A stretch of DNA of 64,000 nt from Rhytidiadelphus loreus (GCA_947034895.1 OX344764.1:52247348-52311347), one strand, 5' to 3'. Shown: positions 1-13,235, counted from the first letter of the stretch. Translations and numbers: made by a program. The notes: generated from the sequence alone by a model not told the origin.

Positions 1-2
1 AG

Positions 3-431
3 GAGAGAGGTATACGCAAGGAGCCAGGGCGTAGCTGGATTGAAGTTGATAACAAGGTCCATGACTTCGTCGTAGGGGATACTTCTCACTCAGAAGCGAA
101 GGAGATCTATGCTGAGCTGAGGAGATTGAGTGAGAACATTAAGGCCGAAGGCTACACTCCCGATACCCGGCTAGTGTTGCGGAACATTGAGGAGAAGGAG
201 AAAGAACTTGCTCTTTGCTCCCATAGTGAGAAGCTGGCTATTGCTTACGGACTCATGCGGACATCCCCTGGAGAGCGAATTCGGGTGTTCAAGAACCTTC
301 GAGTGTGTTCAGACTGCCATACAGCAATCAAGTTTATCTCAAAGGCGACTGAACGAGAGATTGTTGTTAGGGATGCTAATCGCTTTCATCACTTCCAAAA
401 TGGTGTGTGTTCTTGTGGTGATTATTGGTGA
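3..431 (+). CDS. PPR protein, DYW class, C-terminal part (5' end outside window)
   Basis: The frame is open from base 3 to the TGA at 429-431, so the gene enters from the left and only its end is visible. The first ~45 codons read like the E/E+ motifs that follow PPR repeats (KEPGRSWIEV, then VHDFVVGD and HSEAKEIYAEL). A complete DYW domain follows, with the deaminase-like HSEK (HxE) motif, the CSDC (CxxC) zinc ligands, the HH pair and the terminal CSCGDYW. In this family the PPR repeats bind organelle RNA and the DYW domain deaminates C to U (some variants are thought to act in reverse), in mitochondria or plastids. The target transcript cannot be inferred because the repeats lie outside the window. 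The ATG at 126 is internal and not the start. No damage is seen. Confidence 0.95.
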   Translation, partial: ERGIRKEPGRSWIEVDNKVHDFVVGDTSHSEAKEIYAELRRLSENIKAEGYTPDTRLVLRNIEEKEKELALCSHSEKLAIAYGLMRTSPGERIRVFKNLRVCSDCHTAIKFISKATEREIVVRDANRFHHFQNGVCSCGDYW

Positions 432-2880
432 TGAGGTTGGCAATCTTGACCAATTGTGGCGTATGTTGTTTTTTGGAGCTCTTCATTGGAATTTGTCATC
501 ATTTGTGAATATGTTATGGTGTTGATCATTGATTGAAAACCATTGTATTGGTTGGAAATGACTTGAGGAACATGTTCCTAGAGTTTGTGACCTTGTGCAT
601 TTTCTTCACCTTTTATTTTTGTGAAGAATACAAAATCAAGGGTTGGCAAATTTAGCTATAGAAATGATTGTAGCACTAGGATTCACCTTACATCCTTCTA
701 TTGGCAACATCAAAATCAAAGGATTCTTAATGAGAAGACTATTCACATGGAATTTCAATTGATTATTTTGAAGTCCTTCAAGAAGAAGACCATGCAAATT
801 TTTATTTTTTTTCCAATAGTGAGTTTACTTTGGTTGCTTTAGCTATTGTGCTTATAATTAGGTAACTTGATTTTTGATCCTTGCTTTGTTGTGAGTTTTG
901 GAAGTTAATCCCTCTAGGACCGAGTACATTTAACAAGATGTCAAAAATTGTCATGTTTATGTGCATTGAGTTTTGAAATTTAGTTGTTTGAAAGTGTACT
1001 ATTGGCTACTATGGGAATCTGGAAGATTTTACTCCATTTGATTGTTTATATTATAAGATTAGAAAAGAAAAGGATTTTTTTGGACCTTGCTTGATGGGTT
1101 TGAAAATCTTTTAACTTTTCATGAAATGAGATTTTTGCTCTACACATAGGTTATTTTACCATTGCCTATTATATCATGGTAGCTATATATATGCCAAATT
1201 TAAGAAAGAGATATGTTTTTTTTCTCTAATTGTTTAAAGTTGCTTTTTTTGTCTAAGAAACTTTAAGCAACATAACTTTTAATTTGGGCCCCTGATAAAA
1301 AAATAAATATGTATTTTGATGAAGCCCATGTAAGTCCACATTTGATTTCAAATTTTCACAAACATCCTTTCTAAAATGACTTTTAGAATACTAACCTAAA
1401 TTTCTTGTTGTCTCTTTGAGGGACAATGGATCTTTAGGGTTAAATGTTGAAGCTAGGTGATTCAAATGTATGCGATGTATATCAATGTCACTATAAATTC
1501 AAGAATGATAAACACTTATTGTTCTAGAATGTACTTTTATTGTAATTTAGGATTGTTTTCATGGGTACTATTTTTTCCTCCATTTGTTGTTCTTCTATAT
1601 GTTTATTGGTTTGAATGGTCTTTGTTGCCATAGGTGTTCTATTTACACTCTAGTTTTGAAGCCATTTGTTAACTGTTTTTGTATGAATTTTAGGCTTTTC
1701 AATTGTAATAAGTGATCTTCTTTTAGGAATTATAATTAGTTTGCTAAGTCAATAATTTATCCTATTAGTATGTAACACTAATTTATATTTGACGCATTAT
1801 TTACAAATCTATAACCTCTACAATCTATTGTTGTTGAGGTAGTGTCTAGAAAATCTATAACCTTTAGTATTTTAGTTCTAAAGAATAAAAATAATAAATT
1901 GGCAAAACTACAACCTAGTCTATTCTTGCAAAGACACTAATATTCTACCTTTCCTAATTGGATAAATTTATGTAGTTTAAACTAGAGCTAACAATACACT
2001 TAAACCTCTCAAATGACATTGTTTTTGAGGAGAAATGGGCTTCCAAATGAGGTCACATGTATTTACAACTTCACATGTGATCAAATGTATACTCAACGTG
2101 TCAAATTCTCAAGAGACATTGGAAATTTACGATTACAAAACATATCAATAGAGAGGGTTGAAATCAGTGATTACTATTAAAATTAGAATTTGCCAAGCAA
2201 GAAATATTTATAGATTCCTAGAACTTCAAACGACTAGAGTGTGTCATTAGAGAATGTCTAGGAACATTGCTTACCACTATAGTGAGAATTTACTAGTTGA
2301 CTATGAAATAACTCTAAGTTCTTGGAAATTTAAACAATTGTATCATTGTTTGTGTAGTAAGGAATTGTTTTGCTTGTAATGTACATTGTAGGACTAATAT
2401 TTGTTTCAAAATGTTTCTAATTTCAAATATCTCTATAAGGTTTCAAAATTGCCTACAACCAAGTTTGTTGTTAGTTGGTGGTAGGCTCTAATACCGGCCC
2501 TCCACTAAAGGTGGGTACTCTTAATTAAGTGACTCAGAGCATCTTCAATCTAACTTGTAATATGTGCCCAACAAAGTACACTTTCATCAGTTCTTTAGTT
2601 TCAAAGGACCCAATCACAATCTCTCTATATAAATAAAATATACTTAATGCACCAATCATAAGTCATCTTATTTAGAATGTTTGAGTAGATTCCATCTCAA
2701 GTGTAATCATGCACAAGAATCCACCTAAATTTAATCTTAGAAGATGCTTTGAGGGATTGAATACATTGAAGAAATTTGAAGAGTTGATTTGTCCGACCGA
2801 TAGAAGAAGCTACTTTTTATCCAATTTGTTGAGTATCAAATGGCTTACCATGCTATATTGAGAACGCCTTTATTGGAAGA
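432..2880. other. AT-rich non-coding stretch after the PPR gene
   Basis: The first part must hold the 3' UTR of the PPR gene. Beyond it I see no long reading frame, no RNA gene and no clear repeat. It looks like ordinary decayed intergenic plant DNA. Confidence 0.6.
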
Positions 2881-3267
2881 TGTGAGCCCCAAATTCGTCA
2901 CTTGGGACTCATAGTTTTCTTTTTTTTAGTTTGTTGCAAATTAAAGCATAAAATAATACAAAAAAGTCAAAAAAAGAGTGTAGAATCAAAATAGGTATGT
3001 CACGTACCAGTATAGCATTTGGTCATAAATAGCCTTTTTTCCGTAGAATACCTACAAACCCCACTTGTATATAGGTTAGAACCAGTAAATAGTGGGAAAC
3101 AACAGGGCTACCGGAAACTTACCCGAGATAGCCCAAATCCAGTGCATGTGACCGTGATAGGCTAAATTGGTCCCATAAGAGTTAGGGAGGTCTCTGCATA
3201 AATCTCCAAAGATAGGTTCTAATTTCCCCATTCCATCGACAAAGTGTTAGGAACCCCAATTGTTAGA
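2881..3267 (+). repeat. Fragment of a long LTR (first ~388 bp), same family as 57729-61424
   Basis: This stretch starts with TGTGAGCCCCAAATTCG, exactly as the solo LTR at 57729 does. It can be followed alongside that element with scattered substitutions to about 58116 (shared landmarks: TATGTCACGTACCAGTATAG and the CTCCAAAGATAGGTTCTA stretch). Similarity stops after GGAAYCCMATTTGTTAG. It is therefore a 5'-end fragment of the same LTR family, with no matching right end nearby. Confidence 0.8.
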
Positions 3268-3469
3268 ACATCATATTCATTATTTTGGGAGTTTTCCAAT
3301 GAAATGGGAGTTTAGGGACAAATGTTAGGTTGAAAACTTTATGGATTTATTCATCCAAATAGACCAAATTCAATACAATCACAGTCGAAGCATGTACGAA
3401 GTTTGAATGTCCATACACGAAGTAATTACATATAGTTTGCAAAAGGAGTAGTTTTCTAGAAGAAAAACA

Positions 3470-3770
3470 CGTCCAGCACAACCAACTACTATGCAACTAG
3501 TGCCCTATACAACTGTCATGCAACTAGTTTCCTCTCTATTTGCACCAAATCTAATGTAGTTGTTTTGTGTCATTGTTTTACAACATTCATTCATTATTTT
3601 AGTTGCAAAGTAGTCATTCTGTAGTTGCAAAAAAAGACTAGGAAACAACTAGTGTCCTATGCAACTATTATGCAACTCTAAAATGACCATAGTTGTTTCC
3701 TAGTTGTACGCTAGTTGTTTCTTAGTTGCACTCTAGTTGTTTCCTAGTTGCTTTCAAAGTTCATTCCCAT
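3470..3770. repeat. AGTTGCA / CTAGTTGTTTC simple repeat region
   Basis: Short words such as TGCAACTAG, AGTTGCA and CTAGTTGTTTCCTAGTTG recur many times in both orientations. A related block (GTTGCAA, GCAACTA) returns at about 4195-4390, on the other side of the 32-bp repeat. Confidence 0.6.
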
Positions 3771-3982
3771 TCGTGTTATATCAATTGACCCATATCAATT
3801 GTAAAGAGTACCATTAGATTGAACATACAAGACTTGTAAGTTGTTATAGTCTTATGTAATGAATTCTTTTGATAAAATTCTAAGATTTCTATAATTTGTG
3901 GGTTTCTACAATTTGTAGATTTTGTATATAAGAATTTAAAAAATAATTAAAATTCAAGAAATTTTATAATCTAGGAAATTAA

Positions 3983-4158
3983 ATTTTGAAATCTAGGAAG
4001 AAGGTAAATCTGAAATTTTGAAATCTAGGAAGAGGGTAGATTTGAAATTTTGAAATCTAGAAAAAGGTAGATTTGAAATTCAAAAATCTAAGAAAAAGGT
4101 AGTTCTGAAATTCTAAAATTTAGAAAGGAGGTAGATCTGAAAATTTGAAATCTACAAA
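3983..4158. repeat. Degenerate ~32-bp tandem repeat, about five copies
   Basis: The unit is approximately TTTTGAAATCTAGGAAG followed by a RGGTARATYTGAAA segment. It repeats about five times with substitutions and 1-3 bp length changes. Confidence 0.75.
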
Positions 4159-4924
4159 TCATTGAGATTTATATTTTAAAATTTAGAAATCTACAAGTTG
4201 CAAGCAAGTTGCACACAAGGATGAAGTTCTTTGTATGGTATCGGATGACAAAAAACCTTGCAACTAGACTGCAACTAATGCGACTTGTCCACTGTAACTA
4301 CGGACTCTACATTGTCACTTAGTTGCAAACGTCCTATGCAACTACAAAATGAGTTGCATACTGTAGTTGCAAAACCCCTCATTTTCTTCTAGTGGTTACA
4401 TGTATTTAGCAAGCATGATTTCTACAATTTGTGATTCCTAGTGCTATGTAAAACTTGATTTCTGATCATTGCTACAAAATAGCAGAGTGGTATGAGTCTT
4501 GTATTCTATATCACTGAATAGTATATGAGTTTCACATCGGAATTGTACATCACTCTATATGTCATCCACCTCACTCAAAGTCCAATGTCCTCCATGGCCT
4601 TCAATCTAGGTACTAGGAGTGCGACCTACTCTTCAAAATCATCAATGCCTTCAATATATCAGGCCCTCGACTGTATCCATTGTTATTAGCGGATCTTTGG
4701 TGTAGAAACTCTCGCTGTTGCTTCTTCAAAGACCTTTGCTCCGAAACATCCCAAGGATGACAATGGGAATACTATGAAGTTGTCCATTATGAGTCTTGCA
4801 TTTACGGTCTGCCACAGTAAGGACATTGTTTTTGGGTCGAGGAGGCAACGAGCCCTTAGATGCCGTATGCTGCTCTTTAAAAGGAAGTTTTGTAGGTTGT
4901 ATCTCATTCACATCAATGACAGAC

Positions 4925-5349
4925 TTAGCGACGTTCTGGCAATCTCCCTATACAACAACATGAGATCATAAGTTTACCATGCCAATGATGTAATATGAGT
5001 TCTATTGAAAGAAATGTTACATTGGTGAAAGAACACCATACCTGAACGACCGCATCCACCACCATATCAAACCTAAACCCTAAACTCTAAACCCTCAGCC
5101 ATTGCTTGTGGGATATATTGTTTTCCAAAGTCTATGTTAGCGACGTTCTGGCAATCTCCCTATACAACAACATGAGATCATAAGTTTACCATGCCAATGA
5201 TGTAATATGAGTTCTATTGAAAGAAATGCTACATTGGTGAAAGAACACCATACTTGAACGACCGCGTCCACCACCATATCAAACCCTAAACCCTAAACCC
5301 TAAACCCTCAGCCATTGCTTGTGGGATATATTGTTTTCCAAAGTCTATG
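4925..5349. repeat. Direct tandem duplication of 212 bp containing telomere-like CCCTAAA units
   Basis: The segment starting TTAGCGACGTTCTGGCAATC at 4925 recurs at 5137, and the two copies differ at only a few positions. Each copy contains a short run of CCCTAAA, the common plant telomere unit. The run is degenerate in copy one and nearly perfect (about four units, 5283-5308) in copy two. The coding potential is not convincing. Confidence 0.85.
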
Positions 5350-6640
5350 GTAGAAAAATCCCCCTTTGGAGTGACATATGTTTTTTATAAGGAATTATAA
5401 TGTTTAATCCTTATAAATAGATCAAAGTTTGTTACTGGCCTGTTTTTGTTAAAGGCTATTAAATACTTGCTTTATACTAATTTTTGGTGGGTTTGGGGTT
5501 GTTTTATGTATACCCTCACCAAAGTTTTAGTTGCCTAATTACTAGGCTGGAATTTTTAGAAAACCTTGGTTGGAGTTAGTTTTACTCACCATTTATGATA
5601 AGATAGTCTCTCCCTCCCTCCCTCATGTCACTTCAAAAACTTACCTTCCTCTTAGATTAATTGGCCATACATTTCTTTTTCATTCTTTAGGAATATTGGT
5701 ACCAATTTGTATGATTTTTTCATCATTGGTTACTCTATATTTCTTTTTCTTTTTTAAACCTTGGGTTGGTTTGAAAAATTATTTGTGGTCCTAATTTAAT
5801 TACATCAATAGGATGTATATTAAAATTTACCACTTGAATGGCTATGGGGTTTTTGTAGATTATAAAGACCAGTCCCTCATAGATAATAGTCCAAAAGTGA
5901 TATGGTTAAGCCATCACTTGTCTATACCATTCTATATTTATGGATGGTGGCTGTTATTTGGAAATCAACAGGATCCGTATGCACATGGTCTTTGTATCCA
6001 TGCATGATGGACTTATGGACCCATATTAATTGTTGGGGGCCCCTTATGGTACATGAGGGTTTGACTTGGCCCTTTCCTTGAGACCCAAGGCATGTTCCTT
6101 TGACCTGAAATGAGGGTTTTTTGGAGCCCAAGTTGTTCTCTTCTAAGTTCCTTAAATTTTCTTCCATGGTTCCCAATGAATTCTTTCTTGGTTCCGAAGG
6201 CAAAGAGAGAGTATAAAGGCTTAGTTGTAACCTTGCCTCAACCTCTTACACCTGCTTAATTGTGGCTTGCTAAGTTGAGTTTCACAAAGGGAGATTTTTG
6301 TTGGAAGTGACTGCATTTGTGAGGAGGGATGGCATCTTCACAGGTTTTTAACTCACAATTTGGTGGACTATGGTTTATTTGTCATTTTCTTGCATGAAGT
6401 ATTAATTGATGGGTAGTTTTCCTATTGTGATTGCAATGACACGCTGCTGTGAGCTAAAGACACCTTGCATACGCAATTCTAACTAACTGTGTGTTTGTTG
6501 GATTGTATGGGTGCAGGTGAGGTTCACAGCCTCTTTAGTATTTCTACCCTGACTGCTTATTCCAAAGACCATGACAACTATTTTTATGGGTTATTAAATC
6601 ATGCTATATGCTGGTTTTAGTTATTGGCTTGATCATGATG
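5350..6640. other. Non-coding stretch, no recognised gene
   Basis: Only short frames are present. The stretch around 6060-6210 (GGTTCC, AAGGCAT, CCCAAG words) faintly resembles the palindrome array at 55.6-57.4 kb. Nothing else is recognisable. Confidence 0.4.
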
Positions 6641-7960
6641 ATTTTTTAGACTCTAAAAGTTACCTGACATTTTGGAAATTTCTTCCTTGTAAGGATCTTG
6701 TTATAATTCCTTATTTGGTTTAGAAAAATACACTTATTTATTTTGTTATCTTTTATTAAGGATGATTTGTTGGTTCTAATGTTTTTGTTATTACCTAAGG
6801 TTATGCTAGTTCTATTGGAAATTATTAGTACTATTGAGTCTATAATTTCTTTGGAGAAATTTCTCAAACCTTATTGATTTGGAGTTATCAATTTAGGTAG
6901 GAGATTTGCAGTCTATATTTTCTTTAAAAGCCTTGGTGATTTGATAGAATTACTTTGTATAGTACCTATCTTATCATAAACTCATATGATAAGTTTTATT
7001 TGGAATTCATTAGTCATATTTTCAACTATGATTTCCCAACTTAAAGTTTTGGCTTAATTGATTTGATAGGCCTTACTTTAATAGTATCTATCTCATCAAA
7101 TCTTATATGGAGATTATTAGTACTACGATGTCTTTGATTTCCATAAAAACTTTTAAATCATTATTGATTGGATGGTTTGACTTGAGAAAAGTAGCCATAG
7201 CATCAACTAAATAGAAAAGTGATTAGTCTGTGATTTCTTGAAAATCTTTTTTAGAAGCTTTGTTGATTTGATAATTAGTAGTACCTATCCTATCATAAAC
7301 TCTGGAAATCATTAGTTTGGTTTTATCTATGATTTCTTTAGATGTTTTCAAAAGCCTCTGATTAAATAGCTTTATTTAGGCTAATGCCTAAATTACCAAA
7401 TTACAATTTGGAAATTATTTGTAGTGTATAACTATGATTTCCTATTTTGTTTTTAGAACCATATTGATTTGGTGGTTTAAACTCAAAGCAGTATCCATCT
7501 TATTAAATGTTTGAAAATCATTTTTATTAAGACTTTTTAGGGGCCTCTAAGATTTGATAGTTTTACTTTGTAATGTCTATCTTAGTAGTGAATCCTCTAT
7601 GATTTCTTTACGGCTCTGATGATCTATAGGCCTAATCTGAAAAGTACCTATATGATCAATCACAAATTAGAAATTATTAATACTATTATGATTTCTTTTG
7701 GAAAGATTGTTGATTTAGGGGTTTAAATTACATCAACAATAGTTTGGAAATTATTTTAAGCCTTGATTTGATAAGGTTTTATTTGGTAGTGCCTATCTTA
7801 TCAATTAATCATTTGGAAATCAATAGTTATGTTTATTCTATGATTTCCTTGTATATTTTATGGCTTAGTTGATTTGATAAAGGTTAAACTTGAAATTTGC
7901 CTTGTCTATCAATCATTGTTTGGAAAGTAATAGTCTTGAAAAGTTTATGATTTGGAAATT
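6640..7960. repeat. Old degenerate tandem repeat, period about 100 bp
   Basis: The same short phrases return in order: TTTGGAAATCATTAG, CTATGATTTCTTT, TTGATTTGATAG, TAGTACCTATCTTATCA. Copies of the CTATGATTTC phrase lie near 7026, 7132, 7228, 7327, 7432, 7597, 7686 and 7839, mostly 90-106 bp apart with two larger gaps. This looks like a decayed satellite or an ancient internally repetitive element. Confidence 0.6.
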
Positions 7961-9389
7961 TATAGGAAAAGCCCTGTATAGGGATGTCCCTCCCACCCAC
8001 CCGGGTTTCCTAAATTGGAGACCCTCATTACTATTTGTAGACGTTGGAATTCATTCCGTAAGTCCCTCATTTTTTGGTGGAAAGCGGTGAAAGGTATTGG
8101 AGAACATTGGGAAAGCAATACAGCAAATAATATTCCCTTCTAATTTTTGCCATGCTGGAGAATTTGGTGACAGTAGGTCGGGAGTCCCTTACAATCAATC
8201 ATGCTGCCACGCACAAAAAGGACATAGTGGCATCTTTGCTTTCCCTGAAGTCCCGGAAAGGAGAATACAGAATTAGGTCGTCTTTTAATGCCAAATAAAA
8301 ATTCCTTCACTACAAGTTAGATTGTGTCATTTTTCTAGAAAATTCTTTAATGTCGACAATAGCATGGTATTCATGTGCATCGGATATTCTACACTCCCGA
8401 AAATACTAGTAGGCTGACAGCATTTTGAAATTCCTCCAAATCATCCTTGCATTCCCACTTTTTGCTTCCCGCCTTTCACTACGCTGCTTTGCCATGCCAA
8501 CCTCCTCCTCGGCTAAGCATTTCATTAGTTTCTGCTCTTCATTTCAGCTTGCTGTCCGTCTGCGTTCTGTTCTTTCTTTGAGAATTATTGCATTAAGGAA
8601 CTTCAAGGTACAGATTACGGTAGGATGCTCTATGTTGGTAACTTCTATCTCTCAGGTTTTGCGTATGAAAAGAAAGACTCTTCTATCTACTTTGCTATGT
8701 TTTCTTGAAACACTTATTTACGTACTATTTTCTGTTGAGAGCACGCGCAACCAAAGGATTCATATTGTAATCATCCTATACATTGTAATGTACTTTGTTG
8801 TCGTGCAACCAATTCTTTTTCCCGTCATAGTGAGCTTCATTTGCGTCAATGTCGACTTACGTAGCTCCTGTGGTTGACGGTTTCAATTGAATCAGAGTTT
8901 AGCTCCGAAATTACCGCCGAAATTTACGGAATAATTCTTAAGATTGATTCATTTCGCTTGAAGATGGTCTCTTCTCTTGCAATTCATCTCGCATTGAGTT
9001 AAATTGAAGGAAATGGTATCGGTTTCAGAATGATGACGAGAATACAATAATTTTTAATATTTCAAATAGAACTCCCAGATGGCAGCAATTTATGTCGACT
9101 CGAGTTAAACCACATATCCAGTTCTCCTCAACTATTATAATGGGTGAAAAAATGTATTCTCTTGATGCTCATAACGAACTGAAAAATACATGTTAATAAA
9201 TTACTGATTAATCGTGAATTTTTTTCGTTTTGAGGATTATATGTACAGCAGTGAAGGCTACATAATGATTACACCAATAATGATACAAGAAGTAATGACT
9301 GAATAAAATTGCCGGATATTCATCTCGAATCGAGTTAAATTTCTAACATCTTGTCGACATTGAATATCCGATAATTGTTACGATTTCCG
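7961..9389. other. Intergenic stretch without a recognised gene
   Basis: One 150-codon frame on the + strand (8425-8877) has no recognisable domain and an unconvincing composition. No repeats or RNA genes were seen here. Confidence 0.35.
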
Positions 9390-9903
9390 CAACAACGCTA
9401 GCGTGTGAGCGTAGAGCGGTGAGCTTGTGAGCTGTGAGCATTGGAGTTATGTTTTTTAAACTTTTATACCGAAAACACATATTTTTTGAAAAAAATAATA
9501 AAAATTTGTGGAATTTTTTAATATTTCAAGCAAATTTAAGGACCTATGACCGCTATCCCTATTACTGTGGATTCAAAGGATTTTTGTGCACAGTTTGCCT
9601 AGGTTCATTTCATATAGAATTTCTTTCAGCCACCACTATTCCACTCCATATGACCTAAGGGAGTGACCACTCCTGGAATGTCACGCTTGTATAAAATACA
9701 AGAAACCTACTTCCAAAAAATGAAAAAAAAAAAAAAAATGAACATATAAATAAAATAAAATGTAATGAACATTGAAAATGAATGAAAATGAAAACAAGAA
9801 AAATGTGAAAATGTGAAAGTGTGAAAATGCCACAAAATCCTTTCAATCGTAATAAGTAAATGAAAACATTACGAATTAAGTAAAAAGCAAAATGTAGATA
9901 TGC

Positions 9904-11290
9904 CTATTCTAAAACTGTGATGATCCCTGCTCGAACTAGAAGTAACTTCTTCTCATTGAAGCTATAACTTGGTGCATGAATGAAAACATCGTCATTGATG
10001 TCCATCTTGCAGAAGTATCTAAACAAATAGTACAAGTGCTTGCAATTCACGTACTTCTGTCGACCTCCAATTGCAGAAACAACCATATGTGTAAAGTCTA
10101 GGCACGTGCACGTGGGGAACATACCCACAGTAATTCGATACACATTTTTGTTGAGATTTGCCCTTGTCTCAAGTGACACTATTGCACCAAGGCCTGGAAA
10201 TGGAAGCAAGGTCACTCCCACGATTTGCCCTCTTACATTGCCCGTGCTCTCCCACTTGTTCCGGTGTTCTATAGTAGGTGCATTTCCAATTCGGCATATG
10301 GTTTTGTTGTTCCGAACTGTTGGATACTGAGTCGAATTGGATGGTGAAGGTTGATCATAGATCACGCTCTTGAATACTTTTGATATATTGAAAAGTCGAC
10401 GTGGTGATAATGCAGGTCGTTCTTGGAGGGAGAAGCCTGCATGTTGTAGTAACAAAGTCTCGTCCCTACTCAAATTAGTTCCAATCAATACAGGCCAAAC
10501 CTCCGACACCTCTGGCCAATCAATGACCCATTTGCGCTTTGAGCCTTTCACACATCGCTCAATGTCATCCCAACAAAACCAAGAGTCCACCATCACCTCT
10601 CGTTTACTCCCGTAATCTTCTTTTCTACTGCGGTAGGTGGGAGCTGGGGTTCCCAGACATCCCTTTGCTATTTTCGCCATGCACTTGATGTTTGATCCCT
10701 TCTGTTGAGCTTGACATTTTGCACCTGACTTGTGGTTGATTCCTGCAATATGCCACTTTGATGTATCACAGTCACTTTCAAATGCAATTGTAACATGCTG
10801 AAAATTGTTTGTCATGGCCTCTTTACTTTTCCCTTCCGACGACTCCACTGAAGCTGCATTTGACCTTGAACGAACACGCGGTTGAGAGAAATTAACTTTG
10901 TCTGGTCGATGTGAATCTCTTGTATCACCAATGGGTATATCCAACTTCCTCTTTGTGCTTCCAAAAACTTCCTTTCCTTCCAAATGTGGTACTCCAGTTC
11001 CAATATCCTTTGCTCCAGGTAGTGTATTCAATGCTTCCGCTATTTTCTTTGGATCCCCACTTCGTCTTGCAGCTCTCAATCTCAATTCCCCCTTTGATGG
11101 ACCAAATCCGCATGTATGCCCTCTCAAATATGCAGTAGTTTGTCATTTGCATCCATGCTTGAATACTATCGTCGCAAGTGGCATCAAACAAATTATTGCC
11201 TCGGTTTCCGGACATTTGAAGCCACTTGTTATGAATTGTTTCTGACAAATTGCATGAGGGCATGTCGACCATCTCTTCCAAACTTAAATC
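9904..11290 (-). pseudogene. SWIM-type zinc-finger protein, transposase-like, frameshifted
   Basis: On the minus strand the coding part begins after a likely splice acceptor (TTGTAG then GATTTAAG, at 11290) and ends with TAG at 9904. The N-terminal part (MPSCNLSETIHNKWLQMSGN) and the main part (LRGHTCGFGPSKGEL onward, ~405 codons) are in different frames, joined near 11135 by a one-base shift. Near the C-terminus lies a SWIM zinc finger: CTC (CxC), then about 20 residues on CKHLYY (CxH). SWIM fingers are typical of MULE-type transposases and their domesticated relatives, where they are thought to bind DNA. No DDE catalytic core is visible, so this is only the C-terminal half or a distinct SWIM family. 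No upstream exon was recognised. Confidence 0.65.
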
Positions 11291-11544
11291 CTACAAATCC
11301 AAGCAAATAGAAATATGGATTACTATATTAGATTCCATACGTCAGCCCTATTTATTTTTTTAAACATGAATGAAAAGGTTTAGGTAAAAATTTTAAAAGA
11401 TGTAGGATAATCACAATAAAGTAAATTTTAACATGAAAGACTCCTAATATACAAGAGAATAAGTGATTTTCCAAAAACAAATTAACACCTTTTTATTACG
11501 AACATACAATCACTTCGATGGAAAATTCACCCAAATTTGATTTT

Positions 11545-11657
11545 TTGGTTGTGGCTATATCAAGAAGAGGAGTCATGTCTGAGACCACTAAAACCTTAGT
11601 CGGATCCGACTAAGGTCTTGGTGGTACCAGCTGGACCTCTGCTTTTGGGTACCCCTC
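11545..11657. repeat. Foldback sequence with GTCGGATCCGAC core
   Basis: A perfect 24-bp palindrome centred on GGATCC (about 11593-11616) is flanked on the right by GTGGTACCAGCTGGACCTC and a TTTTGGGTACCCC tail. The left arm is decayed. The core and right arm match the palindromes at 47.2, 47.4, 52.5 and 52.8 kb. Confidence 0.7.
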
Positions 11658-12630
11658 ACTTTCATTTCCTCAATATTTTGAATAATTGAATAAATTAGTT
11701 GGTTATCAGTTATCACAATCTACCCTACATGAACCAACAAATGTATATGTAGAACTATCGATTTTTTTAAAAACAACACAATCATCAAAGAGTACAATAC
11801 CTATAAATATTCAATTTTTTAAAAAACAACACAATCATCAAACTGATCAAAGAGTACAACACCTATAAATATTCAAATTTCATGGACACTTAGCATTTGT
11901 ATGAAGCCGCCCCATTGTCTGTAACAAAAATGCCAAAATGTTAGCCAGTGGTCTAAGTGGTGAAGTGCCTCTTCACTTGCAGCTCCCGATGATAACCACC
12001 ATGACCGGATCGCAAGATAAGTACTCACAAGTTATTTTGAGAACACAATAGAATATATTAGGCTAATGTGACTCACAAACACAATAATAAGTATAACCTA
12101 GCATCCACTAATGCTACTCTACATCAACGCTTTCCTTGCAGCTCATTATAGATATTGTATGCACCAGTATAATTTGGGGCCTCATAGGATTCAAACCTCA
12201 GTCACCACATTCAAGTCTCATGAACCTCTCACAAATGTATTCCAATCTAATGTAGTGACCATTATTTAAGAAAAAATATATATAAATGGAAAAAGACATC
12301 TTTCCCAAAAAATAGAAAAAAATTGGAATACAAATAATAGACTAATAAATAAAAAAATAATGACTAAGCAGTGGATTGTAAGATCTGAATCATTATTAAA
12401 AATAATTATGTCTCCTAAATTGGAGAATGAAGGGAAAAAATGAGAGCACAGTAAAATAAAATGAAAAAAATGAAAAATGAAATGAAAAATAATGATTTTT
12501 AAAGGAATAAAAGAAAAAGAATAGAAACAAACAAGGATGCATAGGGTTGTTGCATTCTATACACTTTAAATCATTTCAATCGTACTAAATTTTAATACAA
12601 TACAAAAGAAGTACATAAAAAAATATGGCC
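11658..12630. other. Non-coding, AT-rich spacer
   Basis: It contains a local ~60-bp duplication around 11765-11880 (AAAACAACACAATCATCAAA, then CACCTATAAATATTCAA, twice) and A-rich simple sequence around 12270-12510. No gene is seen. Confidence 0.5.
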
Positions 12631-12631
12631 A

Positions 12632-13235
12632 AGACTACTCTAAAATTGTGATGATTCCTACTTTAACTAAAAGAAACTTTACCTCGTTGAAGCTATAATT
12701 TGGTGCATGAATGAATTTATCTTCATAGATGTCCCTTTTGCAGAAGTACCAATATAGGTAGTATGTGTGCTTGCAATTAATGTATTTTTGACGACCTCCA
12801 ATGGCTAAAATTGTCATGTTTGTAAAGTTTGAGCATGTGCATGAGGATTATGTACACACTGTAATTCAATACATGTTTTTATTAAGGTCAAATCCAATCT
12901 CTAGTTAAACAATTGTACCTAGTCCTAGGAAAGGCAACAATGTTACTCCTAGTATTTTTTTTTGACATAGCCATCACTCTCCCACTTGTTATGTTGTTTT
13001 GTAGTTGGTGCATTTACAATTTGCCATATGGTTTGATTGTTTCGGACCGTTAGATACACATTTGCATCATGTAGAGGTGGTTGAATATACAACACATTCT
13101 TGAATATGTTAATCATATTGAAAACTCGATATGGGGACAAAGTAAGGTATTCTTGCAGACATAAGCCAACACGTTGCAATAGTAATGTACTAATGTCTCA
13201 TCTCAACTAAGATTTGTCCCAATCAATGTGAAGAA
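12632..13235 (-). pseudogene. Second, decayed copy of the SWIM-domain gene (C-terminal part)
   Basis: Minus-strand pieces repeat the C-terminal part of the 9904-11290 gene. AIGGRQKYINCKHTYYLY, HAPNYSFNE and a final GIITILE are in one frame, and LCLQEYLTLSPYRVFNM and TVRNNQTIW are in others. Several stops and shifts break it, and the first cysteines of the SWIM finger are no longer in frame. It is older than its neighbour copy, 1.4 kb away in the same orientation, which suggests a tandem duplication or two insertions. Confidence 0.7.

Noticed and set aside
8425..8877. 150-codon frame
   Set aside because: No domain, unusual composition, no conserved neighbour. A frame of this length can arise by chance.
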